The notes under the pieces: model-generated
What the model was told of the DNA's origin: nothing
Databases searched by the model: none
Seen by the model: only the letters and a program-made list of their open reading frames with translations
DNA from: Algihabitans albus
GTDB lineage: Bacteria > Pseudomonadota > Alphaproteobacteria > Kiloniellales > DSM-21159
Length of the DNA stretch: 64,000 nucleotides
Direction: 5' to 3'
Assembly (NCBI RefSeq): GCF_003572205.1
Contig: NZ_QXNY01000003.1
Coordinates: 372,001-436,000, forward strand
Made by a program: the position numbers and the translations under genes
Shown here: one piece after another, positions 35,445-44,617 of the stretch
Position numbering within the stretch: position 1 is the stretch's first letter
How the letters are laid out: each line of letters begins with the position of its first letter

Positions 35445-36869
35445 TCAAGCGGCACTACGGCCGAGACGGTCGAAACTGTGTCGGGCCTCCGGCGCTTGAT
35501 CGAGGTCGAGTAAGGCGGTCTCGCAGCGCGCGACCGCCCGCGCATCGACGACCAGGCCGGCATTGGCTCGATACTTCTCCACGATCTCGGGGTTCGACAG
35601 CGGCCGTTCGGCGGCACCGCGGTTGACCTCTTCCCGATGACTCCGCACCTCGCCGCCCGAAAGTGTCACCACCAGTTCCCCCGAGTAGCTTCTCGGGAAG
35701 GGCGAGCTTGGATCGACGCGATAGGAGACACGTTCCGCCAACGCGAGGATCTGGGGGTCGGCCAGAACATCGGCCGCAAGTTCGGCCAGGGTAAAACGGC
35801 CGCGCCGGAAAGCGGCCGCAACCAGGAAAGGAACGGAGAACTGTGCATCGTAGCTGTTGGCAGGACGCTTCTTGTTCACTTCCGGCTCGCAAACGACCTC
35901 CACCACCTCGGCCGGCACGAGGGCTTCGATCGCCTCGATACGGTCGGGGTCGAGGCCCTGACGCAGCAACTCTAGCGCGGCATCGATACATCCGTGGGTG
36001 AAGTGGCAGGCTGGGAACGGCTTGATGGCCGTGTTCATGAGCTCCCACCGGCTGGTCAGCCCCGCCGTTGCGAGCGAGAGATCCGAGCCCGAGACGTCTT
36101 CGCCCATATAGGAGGCATAGAGGCCGTAGCGACCGTCATAGGGACGGGAGATACCGACGAACTCTTCACGCGCCAGAGCCGCGGCCGTTAGACCGGCGTT
36201 AGCAGCCCAACCCGGGTGGAGCCGCTTGTTCCAGGCCCCGTCTTCAAGAAACTCCAAACTGCCGGAGGCCAGTGACAGAGCGATGCCCTGTGCCTGGACA
36301 AGCTGACTCTCGGTCAAACCGAAAAGACGTCCGGCCGCCAAGGCGCAGCCGAACACCCCAACCAGGCCGGTCGGGTGAAAACCGGCCCGATGAAAGCCGC
36401 CGCGGGCAACCATGCCCAATCGAGCAGCCGCCTCTACGCCCAGGACGTAGGCGGTGACCGCGTCGCGCCCACTGGCCCCGGTTGCGTAGGCGGCCGCCAT
36501 CACGGTCGGAAAGATGCTGGCTGTGGGATGCAGGACGGCAGCTATATGCGTATCGTCGAAGTCCAACCCGTGGCACAGCAGGCCGTTCAGCGTGGCGGCA
36601 TCGCGCAGCGGCAAACGAGCCGGCAGACCGATTGCCGGCACGTCCCCCGTCCCTCCGAGAGCCCGCAGGGCCGTGAGGACTCTCAAGGCGAAGTCCTCTC
36701 GGCTCGCTGCCAGGGCGATGCCGGCGGCATCGAGCATGTGGTGAACGGCCCGCTGGCGCACTCCCTCGGGGATCTGATGCGACTCGGTGACGGCGACAAA
36801 GGCGGCAAGGGTTTTCTGAATCGGAACCGCCTCCGGCGGCGCGGTATCCTGGACGACGTGAACGCTCAT
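35445..36869 (-). CDS. MmgE/PrpD family protein
   Basis: A 474-residue MmgE/PrpD protein: HHMLDAAGIALAAS and HGLDFDDTHIAAVLHPTAS in the helical domain, then KPFPACHFTHGCIDAAL and NSYDAQFSVPFLVA. The family includes 2-methylcitrate dehydratase and cis-aconitate decarboxylase, which makes itaconate. Beside CoA-transferase, MaoC and CitE genes an aconitate/itaconate link is attractive but not provable from sequence. GGAGG precedes the ATG by five bases. Confidence 0.88.
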   Translation of the reverse strand: MSVHVVQDTAPPEAVPIQKTLAAFVAVTESHQIPEGVRQRAVHHMLDAAGIALAASREDFALRVLTALRALGGTGDVPAIGLPARLPLRDAATLNGLLCHGLDFDDTHIAAVLHPTASIFPTVMAAAYATGASGRDAVTAYVLGVEAAARLGMVARGGFHRAGFHPTGLVGVFGCALAAGRLFGLTESQLVQAQGIALSLASGSLEFLEDGAWNKRLHPGWAANAGLTAAALAREEFVGISRPYDGRYGLYASYMGEDVSGSDLSLATAGLTSRWELMNTAIKPFPACHFTHGCIDAALELLRQGLDPDRIEAIEALVPAEVVEVVCEPEVNKKRPANSYDAQFSVPFLVAAAFRRGRFTLAELAADVLADPQILALAERVSYRVDPSSPFPRSYSGELVVTLSGGEVRSHREEVNRGAAERPLSNPEIVEKYRANAGLVVDARAVARCETALLDLDQAPEARHSFDRLGRSAA

Positions 36870-36951
36870 GCTTTCCTCCGATGGCGGCGCTTCGCGGACC
36901 GCTCCTATGCTGGCTGCTTGCCCGTCGGCATGGCTCTCTTCCGGCCGCGGA

Positions 36952-37446
36952 TCATTCTCCGATACCGTGCCCGCGTTTCGGGATCAGACTGTTGCGAACG
37001 AAGGTCATGAAGCCGGTCCCGTCCGCCTTGTAGCCTTCGGTCCGGGTGGTGACGATGCCCTGCGAGGGGCGCGACTTGGAGGGCCGCACTGCCATCACTT
37101 CGCTGCGGGCGTAGACCGTATCGCCCGGGAACACCGGCGCCGTCAGCTTGATCTGTTCCCAGCCGAGATTCGCGATGGCCTGTGCGCTGATGTCGTCAAC
37201 CGTCATTCCGAGCACGATCGCCAACGTGAGACCGCTGTTGACCAGTGGCTTGCCGAACTCCGACTTCGCCGCAAAGGCGCTGTCGCAATGCATCGGATGC
37301 CGATTCATGGTCATCAGGCTGAAATTTATATTGTCCGCTTCGGTGATGGTGCGGCCCGGACGATGCTCGTAGACGTCCCCAACCTCGAAGTCCTCCAGAT
37401 ATCGACCGAGTTGCCTGACGATCCCGGCGCTCCGCCCGTGCTGCAC
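36952..37446 (-). CDS. MaoC-type enoyl-CoA hydratase (itaconyl/mesaconyl-CoA hydratase-like)
   Basis: A 164-residue single hot-dog hydratase. The active-site region reads ITEADNINFSLMTMNRHPMH with Asp55 shortly after; the ADN..FS..T.N.HP.H pattern is that of the itaconyl-CoA and mesaconyl-CoA hydratase branch rather than (R)-hydroxyacyl hydratases. It would form citramalyl-CoA for the CitE-like lyase. GTG at 37446 has GGAGG eight bases upstream and is preferred to ATG at 37479. It is the first gene of the minus-strand operon. Confidence 0.82.
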   Translation of the reverse strand: MQHGRSAGIVRQLGRYLEDFEVGDVYEHRPGRTITEADNINFSLMTMNRHPMHCDSAFAAKSEFGKPLVNSGLTLAIVLGMTVDDISAQAIANLGWEQIKLTAPVFPGDTVYARSEVMAVRPSKSRPSQGIVTTRTEGYKADGTGFMTFVRNSLIPKRGHGIGE

Positions 37447-37528
37447 GTCGCATTCCTCCTGCTGAGGGACCTGCTCCAAATCCCAGTTGGAGCAGGTTTC
37501 GGCTTGAACTAGATTATTTGTTCATATC

Positions 37529-37551
37529 ATTTTGCATGCGCTATTCGAAAT
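37529..37551. promoter_or_regulatory. Possible operator, motif copy 1
   Basis: In the short divergent gap between the MaoC and CitE-like genes lies an A+T-rich motif of the form ATTTTGCATGCGCTATTCGAAAT. The same order of elements (TTTT, GCATGC, TAT, GAAA) recurs upstream of dctP. The 3' part is also a small palindrome, CTATT-CGA-AATAG at 37541-37553. The GntR regulator of the unit is the obvious candidate binder. No binding data exist here. Confidence 0.4.
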
Positions 37552-37566
37552 AGAAAGGCTCAATTT

Positions 37567-38499
37567 ATGTCGGAAGCCATGACCTCCCCCACGGCAACTG
37601 CCCATCCGACCGCCACCCGGTCGATCGCGTCCGGCGGGGAGCGGTTGCCGCGACGCTCCTACCTCTACGTTCCGGGCAGCAGACCGGAACGCTTTGAAAA
37701 GGCTATGCAATCTGCGGCGGATGCGGTCATCATCGACCTGGAAGACGCCGTTCCCTTCAGCGAGAAGGATCGCGCACGTGCCGCTGCCTGCGCTTTTCTT
37801 ATCCCGAGTCATACTGCCGAGGCCGAGCGGGAGATCTTCGTTCGCATAAACGGACTGGGAAGCCGTGTAGGCTTCTGCGACCTTCTGGCCCTCACTACCC
37901 CGGAGATATCGGCAGGCGGACGACTGAGCGGCCTCCTGCTTCCAAAGGTCGGCTCAGCCGACGAGCTTCGCCTGGTCGAGAAACTATTCGACGAAGCGGA
38001 CCTGCCGGCCGAGATCGCGGCAATTATCGAAACAGCCGAAGGCGTGGAGCAGGCCGCAGCCATCGCCGCAGCCACGCCGCGCCTCACCACGTTGATGTTC
38101 GGCGGCGCGGATCTGGCGGCCGACCTGGGGGTCGAACTGGCTTGGGCGCCCCTTCTCTACGCACGCGCCCGGATCGTTCAAGCCGCGGCACTGCATGGAA
38201 AGACAGCCGTCGAGATGCCTTGGATCGAATTGGACGACGAAGCCGGCTATCACGAAGACCTCAGCCGCAGCTTCGCCTTAGGATTTGCGGCAAGAGCGGC
38301 GATCCACCCGAAACAGATCGCGGCGATTCACGCAGCTCTCGCGCCCTCGACTGAAGCGCTCGCTCGAGCAGAACGGATCGTCGCCGCCTTCGAAGCTTCG
38401 AATGGCGGCGCTTGCCTGCTGGACGGGAGTCTGGTGGAGCGCCCCATTATTCGGCGTTGCCAAAGACTTCTCGCGCTGGCGGAGCGAAGCAGCCGCTAG
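37567..38499 (+). CDS. CitE-like CoA-ester lyase (HpcH/HpaI superfamily)
   Basis: A 310-residue barrel enzyme: SYLYVPGSRPERFEKA, ADAVIIDLEDAV with Mg-binding acids, LLLPKVGSADEL, IIETAEGVEQA and MFGGADLAADLG, and the AAIHPKQ closing loop. It cleaves 3-hydroxyacyl-CoA dicarboxylates such as citramalyl-CoA or malyl-CoA into acetyl-CoA and a 2-keto acid. It is transcribed away from the operon encoding the transferase and hydratase. A hydrophilic N-terminal extension of about 28 residues precedes the usual start of the fold. Confidence 0.87.
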   Translation: MSEAMTSPTATAHPTATRSIASGGERLPRRSYLYVPGSRPERFEKAMQSAADAVIIDLEDAVPFSEKDRARAAACAFLIPSHTAEAEREIFVRINGLGSRVGFCDLLALTTPEISAGGRLSGLLLPKVGSADELRLVEKLFDEADLPAEIAAIIETAEGVEQAAAIAAATPRLTTLMFGGADLAADLGVELAWAPLLYARARIVQAAALHGKTAVEMPWIELDDEAGYHEDLSRSFALGFAARAAIHPKQIAAIHAALAPSTEALARAERIVAAFEASNGGACLLDGSLVERPIIRRCQRLLALAERSSR

Positions 38500-38544
38500 C
38501 CGCCCTTTGCTCCGCGACCTTCTTAGGCCGTGAAAAGTCGAATG

Positions 38545-38567
38545 AATTTTCGCATGCTATGAAAATT
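38545..38567. promoter_or_regulatory. Possible operator, motif copy 2 (inverted repeat)
   Basis: Upstream of dctP is a perfect 7-base inverted repeat, AATTTTC (38545-38551) and GAAAATT (38561-38567), separated by GCATGCTAT. The core resembles the motif at 37529-37551. It sits about 137 bases before the dctP start in an unusually A+T-rich stretch, a place fitting a regulator site. Confidence 0.45.
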
Positions 38568-38703
38568 AATCGAACAAATTTATTTCTCATGCGTCGATTT
38601 TGGATAACATCCTTCTTCCTGACGGTCTTCCGCGGCGATCTTCTAGGGCGGCGGGACGAGCGGGCGGGAGCAAAAGAACCCTAGGGTCCACCGGGAGGAC
38701 ACG

Positions 38704-39744
38704 ATGTTTAAGATCTTACGTCGCGGCGCAGCCGCAACCGCGCTGGCTCTCGCCGGCATTGTCGCGGCGCCGGCCGTTGCACCGACGACCGCACAGCAGG
38801 CCTTCGCAGCGGACGAGCCGATCGAGATGATCATGACCAACGAGATCGCCACCTCGCATTGGACGGCGGCGCTCATGGAGGATTTCGCGGCAACCATCCG
38901 CAGCCGCAGCGACGGGCGGATCGAACCCAAGATCTTCCACGCCGGCGCCCTCTACAAGGACCGCGATGCCGTGGCCGCGCTGGGGACCGGGGCCGTTCAC
39001 ATGGTTTGGCCGGTGAGCGTGCAGTTGGAGTCGCTGGCTCCGGAATACGGAGTCATCAACCTGCCCTTCGCCATCGACGACGAGCTCATGCTCACCGAGG
39101 GCGCGGCTGATGCCCTGACGGACCTGCTGTCCGGCTTCGTCGAGGATCGCGGCTTCAGGGTGATGGGATTGATGCGCACCGCCGATCTGGTCTTTCTTTT
39201 CCCCGAAAAGCCCGTGCATACGCCTGCGGACCTCGAGGGTGACAAGGTACGCCTGACTGGCGGCACGGTCTTGCAACAGCTGATGCGCGAACTCGGCGCC
39301 AGCCCGATCAGCATGCCGGCCACCGAGATGGCCGCCGCCCTGATGCAGGGAGCGATCGACGGTATCTTCACCTCCGCCGGCGGTTGGGAAATGGTCGGCA
39401 CGAACGCCGCACAGGTGGCGACCTGGGTCCCAGGCCTGAGCGTTCTGACCTACACAGTGGTCGCCGATGCCAAGTGGATCGACAACCTGCCGCCGGACCT
39501 GCGAGAGATCGTGGAGACGACGGTCGCGGAACTGGTCGCCGACCAATGGCGCAACGGCATGCAAAGCGACCAGGAAACCATGGAGAAGATGATCGCTGCG
39601 GGCGGCGAGCTGGTGACGGTCGACGAAGCTGCCGTAGCGGAGTTCCGCACTCTCGCCGAGCGGGCTTCCGAAGCCTTCACCGAACGGCACCCGGAGGTCT
39701 GGGACGAGTTCCGTCAGACCGTGTCGGCCTATCGCAAGGACTGA
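38704..39744 (+). CDS. dctP: TRAP transporter substrate-binding protein
   Basis: A 346-residue periplasmic protein. A signal peptide of about 35 residues ends near AFAADE. The fold marks IFHAGALYKDRDAVAALGTG, VINLPFAID and the ligand-binding Arg in LEGDKVRLTGGTV are those of DctP/SiaP proteins. It should capture the organic acid for the DctQM permease at 29334-31226. GGAGG is five bases before the ATG. Plus-strand location with CitE means the transporter parts are split between divergent units. Confidence 0.92.
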   Translation: MFKILRRGAAATALALAGIVAAPAVAPTTAQQAFAADEPIEMIMTNEIATSHWTAALMEDFAATIRSRSDGRIEPKIFHAGALYKDRDAVAALGTGAVHMVWPVSVQLESLAPEYGVINLPFAIDDELMLTEGAADALTDLLSGFVEDRGFRVMGLMRTADLVFLFPEKPVHTPADLEGDKVRLTGGTVLQQLMRELGASPISMPATEMAAALMQGAIDGIFTSAGGWEMVGTNAAQVATWVPGLSVLTYTVVADAKWIDNLPPDLREIVETTVAELVADQWRNGMQSDQETMEKMIAAGGELVTVDEAAVAEFRTLAERASEAFTERHPEVWDEFRQTVSAYRKD

Positions 39745-39793
39745 GGCTGTCCCACGACCAAGCTGCAACACGACGAGATACGAAGGAGCATCC

Positions 39794-39823
39794 AGGGACC
39801 GGTGGATCCACCTGCCGGTCCCT
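39794..39823. terminator. Hairpin between convergent dctP and lacI-type genes
   Basis: Perfect 9-base arms AGGGACCGG and CCGGTCCCT with a 12-base loop that is itself partly palindromic. It lies between two convergent genes, where a two-way terminator is expected. There is no clear T-run, so intrinsic termination is likely but not certain. Confidence 0.5.
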
Positions 39824-39882
39824 GCCCCTTGGCGGCAGCCGGGGGGTGGCTCAAGACCCGCAGAAGAACGCGCGAGACGCTC

Positions 39883-40962
39883 TCAGGCCTGCTTGCGGGC
39901 GGCTTTTAAGGTGGCGACACTCTGTCGGTCGACGACGTCGCCGGCTGGAACGACGACCTCGATTGTTTCGCGGCGGTCTTCCAGAATTTCGATCAGCCCC
40001 TCCGTGGCACGCGCGGCGATCTGCTCGACCGGAACTTCCAAGGTTGTCAGCGGCGGATAGAGCATGTCAGCCAGAGAACCGTTATGGAAAGACAGAAAGG
40101 AGATGTCTCGTGGGATCTCCAGTCCGGCCTTGTGTACCGTAGCCATCGCCCCGGCGGCGGCCACCAGCGTCACGACGAAGACGGCCGTCGGCAGCGGAGA
40201 GGCAGTGTCGAGAATCTGCTGCATCGCGCGTTCGCCACCGCGCTGATCGTAGCCCGAGGTCGCAACGAGGCCCGGATCATAAGCGATCCCAGCTTCTTCG
40301 AGAGCACGGCGATACCCTTCGAGGCGCATCTTGGCGTTGAAACGGGTCTGCTCGCCGGCTAGGTGGGCAATCCGCCGGTGCCCTCGCTCGATGAGATACG
40401 TCGTTGCCCGAGAAGCGCCATCCACCTCATCGCACATGACATAGTTCGCCGAGGCCTCGCCCTGCCGGTTGACCAAGACGAACGGCACGTCCAATGCCTT
40501 CAACGCGACCATCTGGGCAGCCTCGTCACGCAAGGTGGCGACCAACAGCCCGTCTACGCGGTTCTGGTTGACCAACTGGTCGTAGACGGAGGTGTCGGAG
40601 CTGTCGCCGGTTTGCGAGATCAGCAGCATGTAGCCGCGTTCACGCGCGGTGTTCGAAGCACCAACTATGATCTGCGCATAGACTGGATTGATGACCTGAG
40701 GAACGACGATACCGAGCGACCGCGAGCGCGAAGACCGCAGACTCTGCGCGATCTGGTTCGGCTTGTAGCGCAAGTCCTCGGCCGCCTTGAAGACGCGCTC
40801 CCGGGTCTCCTCGCGAACCGTCAGCTGACCGACGCCACGCAGCAGGCGCGAAGCAGTCGACTTGTCGACACCGGCACGCTCTGCAACATCCTTCAGGGTG
40901 GCACGCCGCGCGGTGGGCTCCCTATGAGATCCTGCCTCGCTATCTCGGTCGCGTGCACTCAT
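39883..40962 (-). CDS. LacI-family transcriptional regulator
   Basis: A 359-residue repressor: helix-turn-helix TLKDVAERAGVDKSTASRLL with hinge helix NQIAQSLRSSRSRSLGIVVP, then a periplasmic-binding-like sugar domain ending in VPVEQIAARATEGL. It is the last gene of the minus-strand sugar/polyol operon and overlaps the dehydrogenase gene by 23 bases. The best target is the 25-bp palindrome over the operon promoter at 50424-50448. Confidence 0.92.
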   Translation of the reverse strand: MSARDRDSEAGSHREPTARRATLKDVAERAGVDKSTASRLLRGVGQLTVREETRERVFKAAEDLRYKPNQIAQSLRSSRSRSLGIVVPQVINPVYAQIIVGASNTARERGYMLLISQTGDSSDTSVYDQLVNQNRVDGLLVATLRDEAAQMVALKALDVPFVLVNRQGEASANYVMCDEVDGASRATTYLIERGHRRIAHLAGEQTRFNAKMRLEGYRRALEEAGIAYDPGLVATSGYDQRGGERAMQQILDTASPLPTAVFVVTLVAAAGAMATVHKAGLEIPRDISFLSFHNGSLADMLYPPLTTLEVPVEQIAARATEGLIEILEDRRETIEVVVPAGDVVDRQSVATLKAARKQA

Positions 40963-42022
40963 CCGCTATGTCCATCGCCGAAAGGATCGCGTCCGCATCC
41001 AATGGAAGGTTGAAATTGCCGATGTAGGGAGCGGCGAGCGTCAGCTCAGCCACTTTTTCCCGATCGGCTCGTTTGATTTCTCGATCTGCTAACGCCTGCA
41101 AGCTCACAGGTAGCGATATATCCGACAGGAAACCACCGATCCGCGCAAGTTCATCGGCGTCACGACCCTCCGCAGCCATCTGCACCAGCGTGCCGTAGGC
41201 AACCATCTCACCGTGCAACGCATTACGGCACTGCGGCAAGGCCGTCAGGCCCCGCAGCAGAGCATGAGCGATCGACAAGCCGCCACTCTCGAACGCGAGT
41301 CCACTCAACAGAACCGCTGCCTCGACCACCAGTTCCAGTTCGTCGGTGATCTCCTGTCGACCGACGGCCGCCATGGCGCCAGCAGCGTTCTGGAGCAAAA
41401 TCTCGTGTGCGGCAACGGCCAGAATCCGGGCGGTATGCAGACTTGGCGTCCCGAAGAAGTTACGCCCTCCAGCTGCGATCGCCTGGCCAACCTCATAGCG
41501 CTTGCTGAAGGCATCGCCGATTCCAGCCGCGAGGAAACGCTTCGGCGCCGCGACAATGACGTCGGTATCCACCAGCACGGCATCGGGATTGCGGCGTAGC
41601 TGCTCGACGTGACTGACCCGATGGGTCTCGTCGTAAAAGACGATCAGGCGGCTGGTCGGCGAGTCGTTCGAAGCGATGCTGGGCGCGATGATCAAGCGAC
41701 TATCGAGCGCGCGCGCAACCGCCTTGGAAAGATCGATTGTCTTGCCGCCGCCGAAGCCAACGACCAAATCGGCTGACTCTGCCTGCGCTTTCAGGGACTC
41801 GGCTGCGGCCGGAGTGCATTCCGTCGGGCTTGCCAGCCGGATCACCCTCAAGGCCGCATCTTGCAAGCTGCGCTCCGCACGCGCAGCAGCTCCGGCCACC
41901 ACCGGATCGGCAATCAGTACGGCGTCGCCACCCCCCAGGTCGGCGGCCGTCTCGCCCAGATGCTCCAAGGCGCCAGGGCCCTGCAGATAGCGGCCTGGGA
42001 AACCGAAGATCCGTACCGTCAT
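40940..42022 (-). CDS. GldA-like iron/zinc polyol dehydrogenase
   Basis: A 360-residue group III-type dehydrogenase: NAD loop VVGFGGGKTIDLSKA, the nucleotide segment APSIASNDSPTS, and metal ligands in AGIGDAFSK (Asp) and in AHALLRG and ALHGEMVA (two His). It interconverts a polyol and a ketose or keto-polyol. The ATG overlaps the SDR stop as ATGA. With a kinase and ABC importer in the operon, it probably oxidises the imported polyol or sugar alcohol phosphate; related glycerol-1-phosphate dehydrogenases are a lesser possibility. Confidence 0.88.
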   Translation of the reverse strand: MTVRIFGFPGRYLQGPGALEHLGETAADLGGGDAVLIADPVVAGAAARAERSLQDAALRVIRLASPTECTPAAAESLKAQAESADLVVGFGGGKTIDLSKAVARALDSRLIIAPSIASNDSPTSRLIVFYDETHRVSHVEQLRRNPDAVLVDTDVIVAAPKRFLAAGIGDAFSKRYEVGQAIAAGGRNFFGTPSLHTARILAVAAHEILLQNAAGAMAAVGRQEITDELELVVEAAVLLSGLAFESGGLSIAHALLRGLTALPQCRNALHGEMVAYGTLVQMAAEGRDADELARIGGFLSDISLPVSLQALADREIKRADREKVAELTLAAPYIGNFNLPLDADAILSAMDIADECTRPR

Positions 42023-42795
42023 GCCGCACCCCAGTAGAAGTCGCGGCGCCCCCCGTCGAGGCAGATCAAAGCCCCATTTATGAAAGCCGCCTGAGCGGAG
42101 CAGAGAAAAGCGACCAACGCACCCACCTCCTCCGGTTTGCAGAAGCGTCCGACCGGATTCTGTTCGACGATCACCCTTCGCTTTTCGGAACCCATCGCGG
42201 CCAGCAGTTCGGTCTCGACGTAACCGGGCGCGATGGCGTTGACCGTGATTCCGGACGACCCGAGTTCCTTGGCCAAGGTGCTGGTGAAGCCCGCGATGCC
42301 GGCCTTGGCGGCAGCGTAGTGCGCGACGCCGGGCCGGCCGCCACCAGTGAAATTCATCGAGGAAGTATTGACGATCCGGCCGAAGTCCGCCGCCGTCATG
42401 ACCTTTGCCGCGGCGCGGCTGCACAGGAAAGCGCTGCGCATATGAACGTGAATCATCTCATCCCAAGCCGTAACCGGCAGGTCTACGACCCGCGTGCCCA
42501 AGTACCGGCCCGAGATACCGGCGTTGTTCACCAGGATGTCCAGTCGGCCGAAGCGGTCGGCGACCGACCGAACCAACTCGTCGGCACCTGCCTCCTCGGC
42601 CACGTCGGCCACGAAGGGTTCGCAGGCAGCCCCATTTGCGCGCATCCGCTCTGCGGCAGCGGCCGCGCGCGCCTTGTCCAGGTCGTTGAGAGCGATCACC
42701 GCACCTTCGGCGGCCAGCGCTTCGACCTCGGCCAGTCCGATGCCTCTGGCCGCGCCCGTAACCAACGCAACGCGGCCCTTCAGATCCAGGTTCAT
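42019..42795 (-). CDS. SDR family oxidoreductase
   Basis: A 258-residue classical SDR with VTGAARGIG, DVAEEAG, NNAGISG, the catalytic Ser in NTSSMNF, and HYAAAKAG carrying Tyr and Lys. It fits sugar or polyol dehydrogenases of this family. Placed between the permeases and the GldA-like gene, it likely supplies a further redox step of the same route. Confidence 0.9.
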   Translation of the reverse strand: MNLDLKGRVALVTGAARGIGLAEVEALAAEGAVIALNDLDKARAAAAAERMRANGAACEPFVADVAEEAGADELVRSVADRFGRLDILVNNAGISGRYLGTRVVDLPVTAWDEMIHVHMRSAFLCSRAAAKVMTAADFGRIVNTSSMNFTGGGRPGVAHYAAAKAGIAGFTSTLAKELGSSGITVNAIAPGYVETELLAAMGSEKRRVIVEQNPVGRFCKPEEVGALVAFLCSAQAAFINGALICLDGGRRDFYWGAA

Positions 42796-42798
42796 GCA

Positions 42799-43635
42799 CT
42801 AGCCCTTGGTTGCCCCGGCCGCCAGGCCCTGAATGAAGTAGCGGCTGAGGAAGACGAACATGACGAACAAAGGCAAGGCGATCAGCGTTGCCCCCGCCAT
42901 CACCTCTCCCCAGCGAACGTCGAAGGTGCCGAGGATCGAGGCCAATCCGACCGGTAAGGTCTTCTGGGCGTCACTGGAAAGCAGGACGAAAGCGAAGATG
43001 TAGTCGGTCCAGGATAGCAGGAAGGAGAAGATGGCCACTGTCACGATGCCAGGCAGAGACAGAGGAAGAACGACCAGGACAAAGGCCCCCATGCGCGAGC
43101 AGCCATCTACCATCGCTGCCTCTTCCAACTCGAAAGGCATCGATTTGAAGAACCCCCAGAACAGCCAAATGCCGAGTGGTAGAGTCAGGGTGCAGTGGGC
43201 GACGACAACGGCCAGCAGGGTGTCCGAGAGACCGACCGAAGCAAAGAGCGACAGCAGGGGAATCGCCAACAGCAGCGGCGGAAACATGTAGGCATAGAGC
43301 ATGCTGCTGATCAGCAGAGACTTACCCGGCATACGGTAGCGCGTGATGGTGTAAGCAACGACAATCGAGACCGTCAGAGTGATCGTCACGACGCTAAGGG
43401 CGACGATGACGCTGTTCGCGAACTGCTGAAGATAGTTGGTGGTGTCGAGCAGATCGTAATAGCTCTGCAGCGAAAGCGGCCAGCTCGGGACGAGCGAGGG
43501 ATCGCGGAACAGCTGCGAAGGCGCCCGCAAGCTGGAAAGAACCATCCAGTAGATCGGGAGAAACGACCAGGCGCAGACCAGCAGGATGGCGGCGGCGATC
43601 GCGATCCGAGCGGCCGGAGAGCCGGAGCGGGTCAT
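42799..43635 (-). CDS. Sugar ABC transporter permease, MalG type
   Basis: A 278-residue inner-membrane protein with six helices. The EAA loop reads ELEEAAMVDGCSRMGAFVLVVLPLSLPG, shown here by its ends EAAMVDG and LPLSLPG. It pairs with the MalF-type permease, whose stop overlaps its start (ATGA). Carbohydrate uptake CUT1 family. Confidence 0.92.
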   Translation of the reverse strand: MTRSGSPAARIAIAAAILLVCAWSFLPIYWMVLSSLRAPSQLFRDPSLVPSWPLSLQSYYDLLDTTNYLQQFANSVIVALSVVTITLTVSIVVAYTITRYRMPGKSLLISSMLYAYMFPPLLLAIPLLSLFASVGLSDTLLAVVVAHCTLTLPLGIWLFWGFFKSMPFELEEAAMVDGCSRMGAFVLVVLPLSLPGIVTVAIFSFLLSWTDYIFAFVLLSSDAQKTLPVGLASILGTFDVRWGEVMAGATLIALPLFVMFVFLSRYFIQGLAAGATKG

Positions 43636-44519
43636 TGCGACGCCTCCTTCTCATCCAATGGGAAGAAATGGAAATAGACGAAGATCAGGATCGAGAGGAT
43701 CAGGAACGAAATGGTGGCGATGGTGGCACCGCCACCGATGTCGAACTGTGTGAAGGTACGCCGATAAGCCAAGATCGGTAGATGCTCGGTCGCGGATAAC
43801 GGGCCACCCTTGGTCAATAGCCAGACGATATCGAACTTGTTGAACATCCAGATCGAACGCAGCAGCACGATCACGGTCAGAACGGGCGCGAGCGCCGGGA
43901 TCGTGATGTGCCAGAAGCGGTACCAGCCGTTGGCGCCATCGACGCGAGCCGCCTCGTAGAGACTCTTCGGCACGGTCTGCAGCGCTGCCAGGAAGGTAAT
44001 GGTGACGAAAGGCGTCCAGGTCCAAACACTGACAATGATAACCATGGAGAGAGCAGCCCAGGGCGTCTCGAACCAAGCAGGTCGATCGAAGCCGAGCGCC
44101 ATTGCCCAATTGGTGAAGAGCCCGAAGGAACCATCGAGCATCCACTGGAACGCCAAGGCTACTACGATCGTCGGCAGCAGATAGGGCAGCACCGCGATGC
44201 CGCGGACCATCGGACGACCGCGGAAAGGCTTGTTCAGTAGCAGCGCGAAAATGATGCCAAGCACGACCTGGAACAGAATAGCGAAGCCGGCGAAGATGAA
44301 ACCAACCCGCAGCGAATGCCAGAAGTCGCTATCGCTCAATACGCGCAGATAGTTATCCCACCCAGCCCAGGTAGCCTCTCCGACAAAGGATGTGGAGCTG
44401 TAGAAGCTCAGTTGGACGGCATGAAAGACCGGAACCAGGACCAGACCGGCGGTGGTGAGGACAGCCGCCAGGAACATCGCAAGGATGATCCGGTCGCTCG
44501 GTGTTGAAAAATGACGCAT
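43632..44519 (-). CDS. Sugar ABC transporter permease, MalF type
   Basis: A 295-residue protein with six helices and the EAA loop SLYEAARVDGANGWYRFWHI. It belongs to the CUT1 permeases and forms the channel with the MalG-type partner. GGAGA precedes the ATG. A 152-base gap with a strong hairpin separates it from the binding-protein gene upstream. Confidence 0.92.
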   Translation of the reverse strand: MRHFSTPSDRIILAMFLAAVLTTAGLVLVPVFHAVQLSFYSSTSFVGEATWAGWDNYLRVLSDSDFWHSLRVGFIFAGFAILFQVVLGIIFALLLNKPFRGRPMVRGIAVLPYLLPTIVVALAFQWMLDGSFGLFTNWAMALGFDRPAWFETPWAALSMVIIVSVWTWTPFVTITFLAALQTVPKSLYEAARVDGANGWYRFWHITIPALAPVLTVIVLLRSIWMFNKFDIVWLLTKGGPLSATEHLPILAYRRTFTQFDIGGGATIATISFLILSILIFVYFHFFPLDEKEASQ

Positions 44520-44617
44520 CTGCGTCTCCGCTCGGAGTGTCGGAAGCGAACCCTTCTTACGACGGTCGGCGCCTGCAGCGCCGAGGTCTTGGGCCGAGCA
44601 AGCTTTCAGCCCGGAGT

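Noticed and set aside
37522-37566. Classic LacI or GntR consensus in the citE/maoC gap
   Set aside because: The motif there does not match a named consensus, so it is reported only as a possible operator.
39794-39823. Idea that the dctP-lacI hairpin is a mobile repeat (REP-like)
   Set aside because: No second copy of the arms was noticed in the window; a terminator role explains it.
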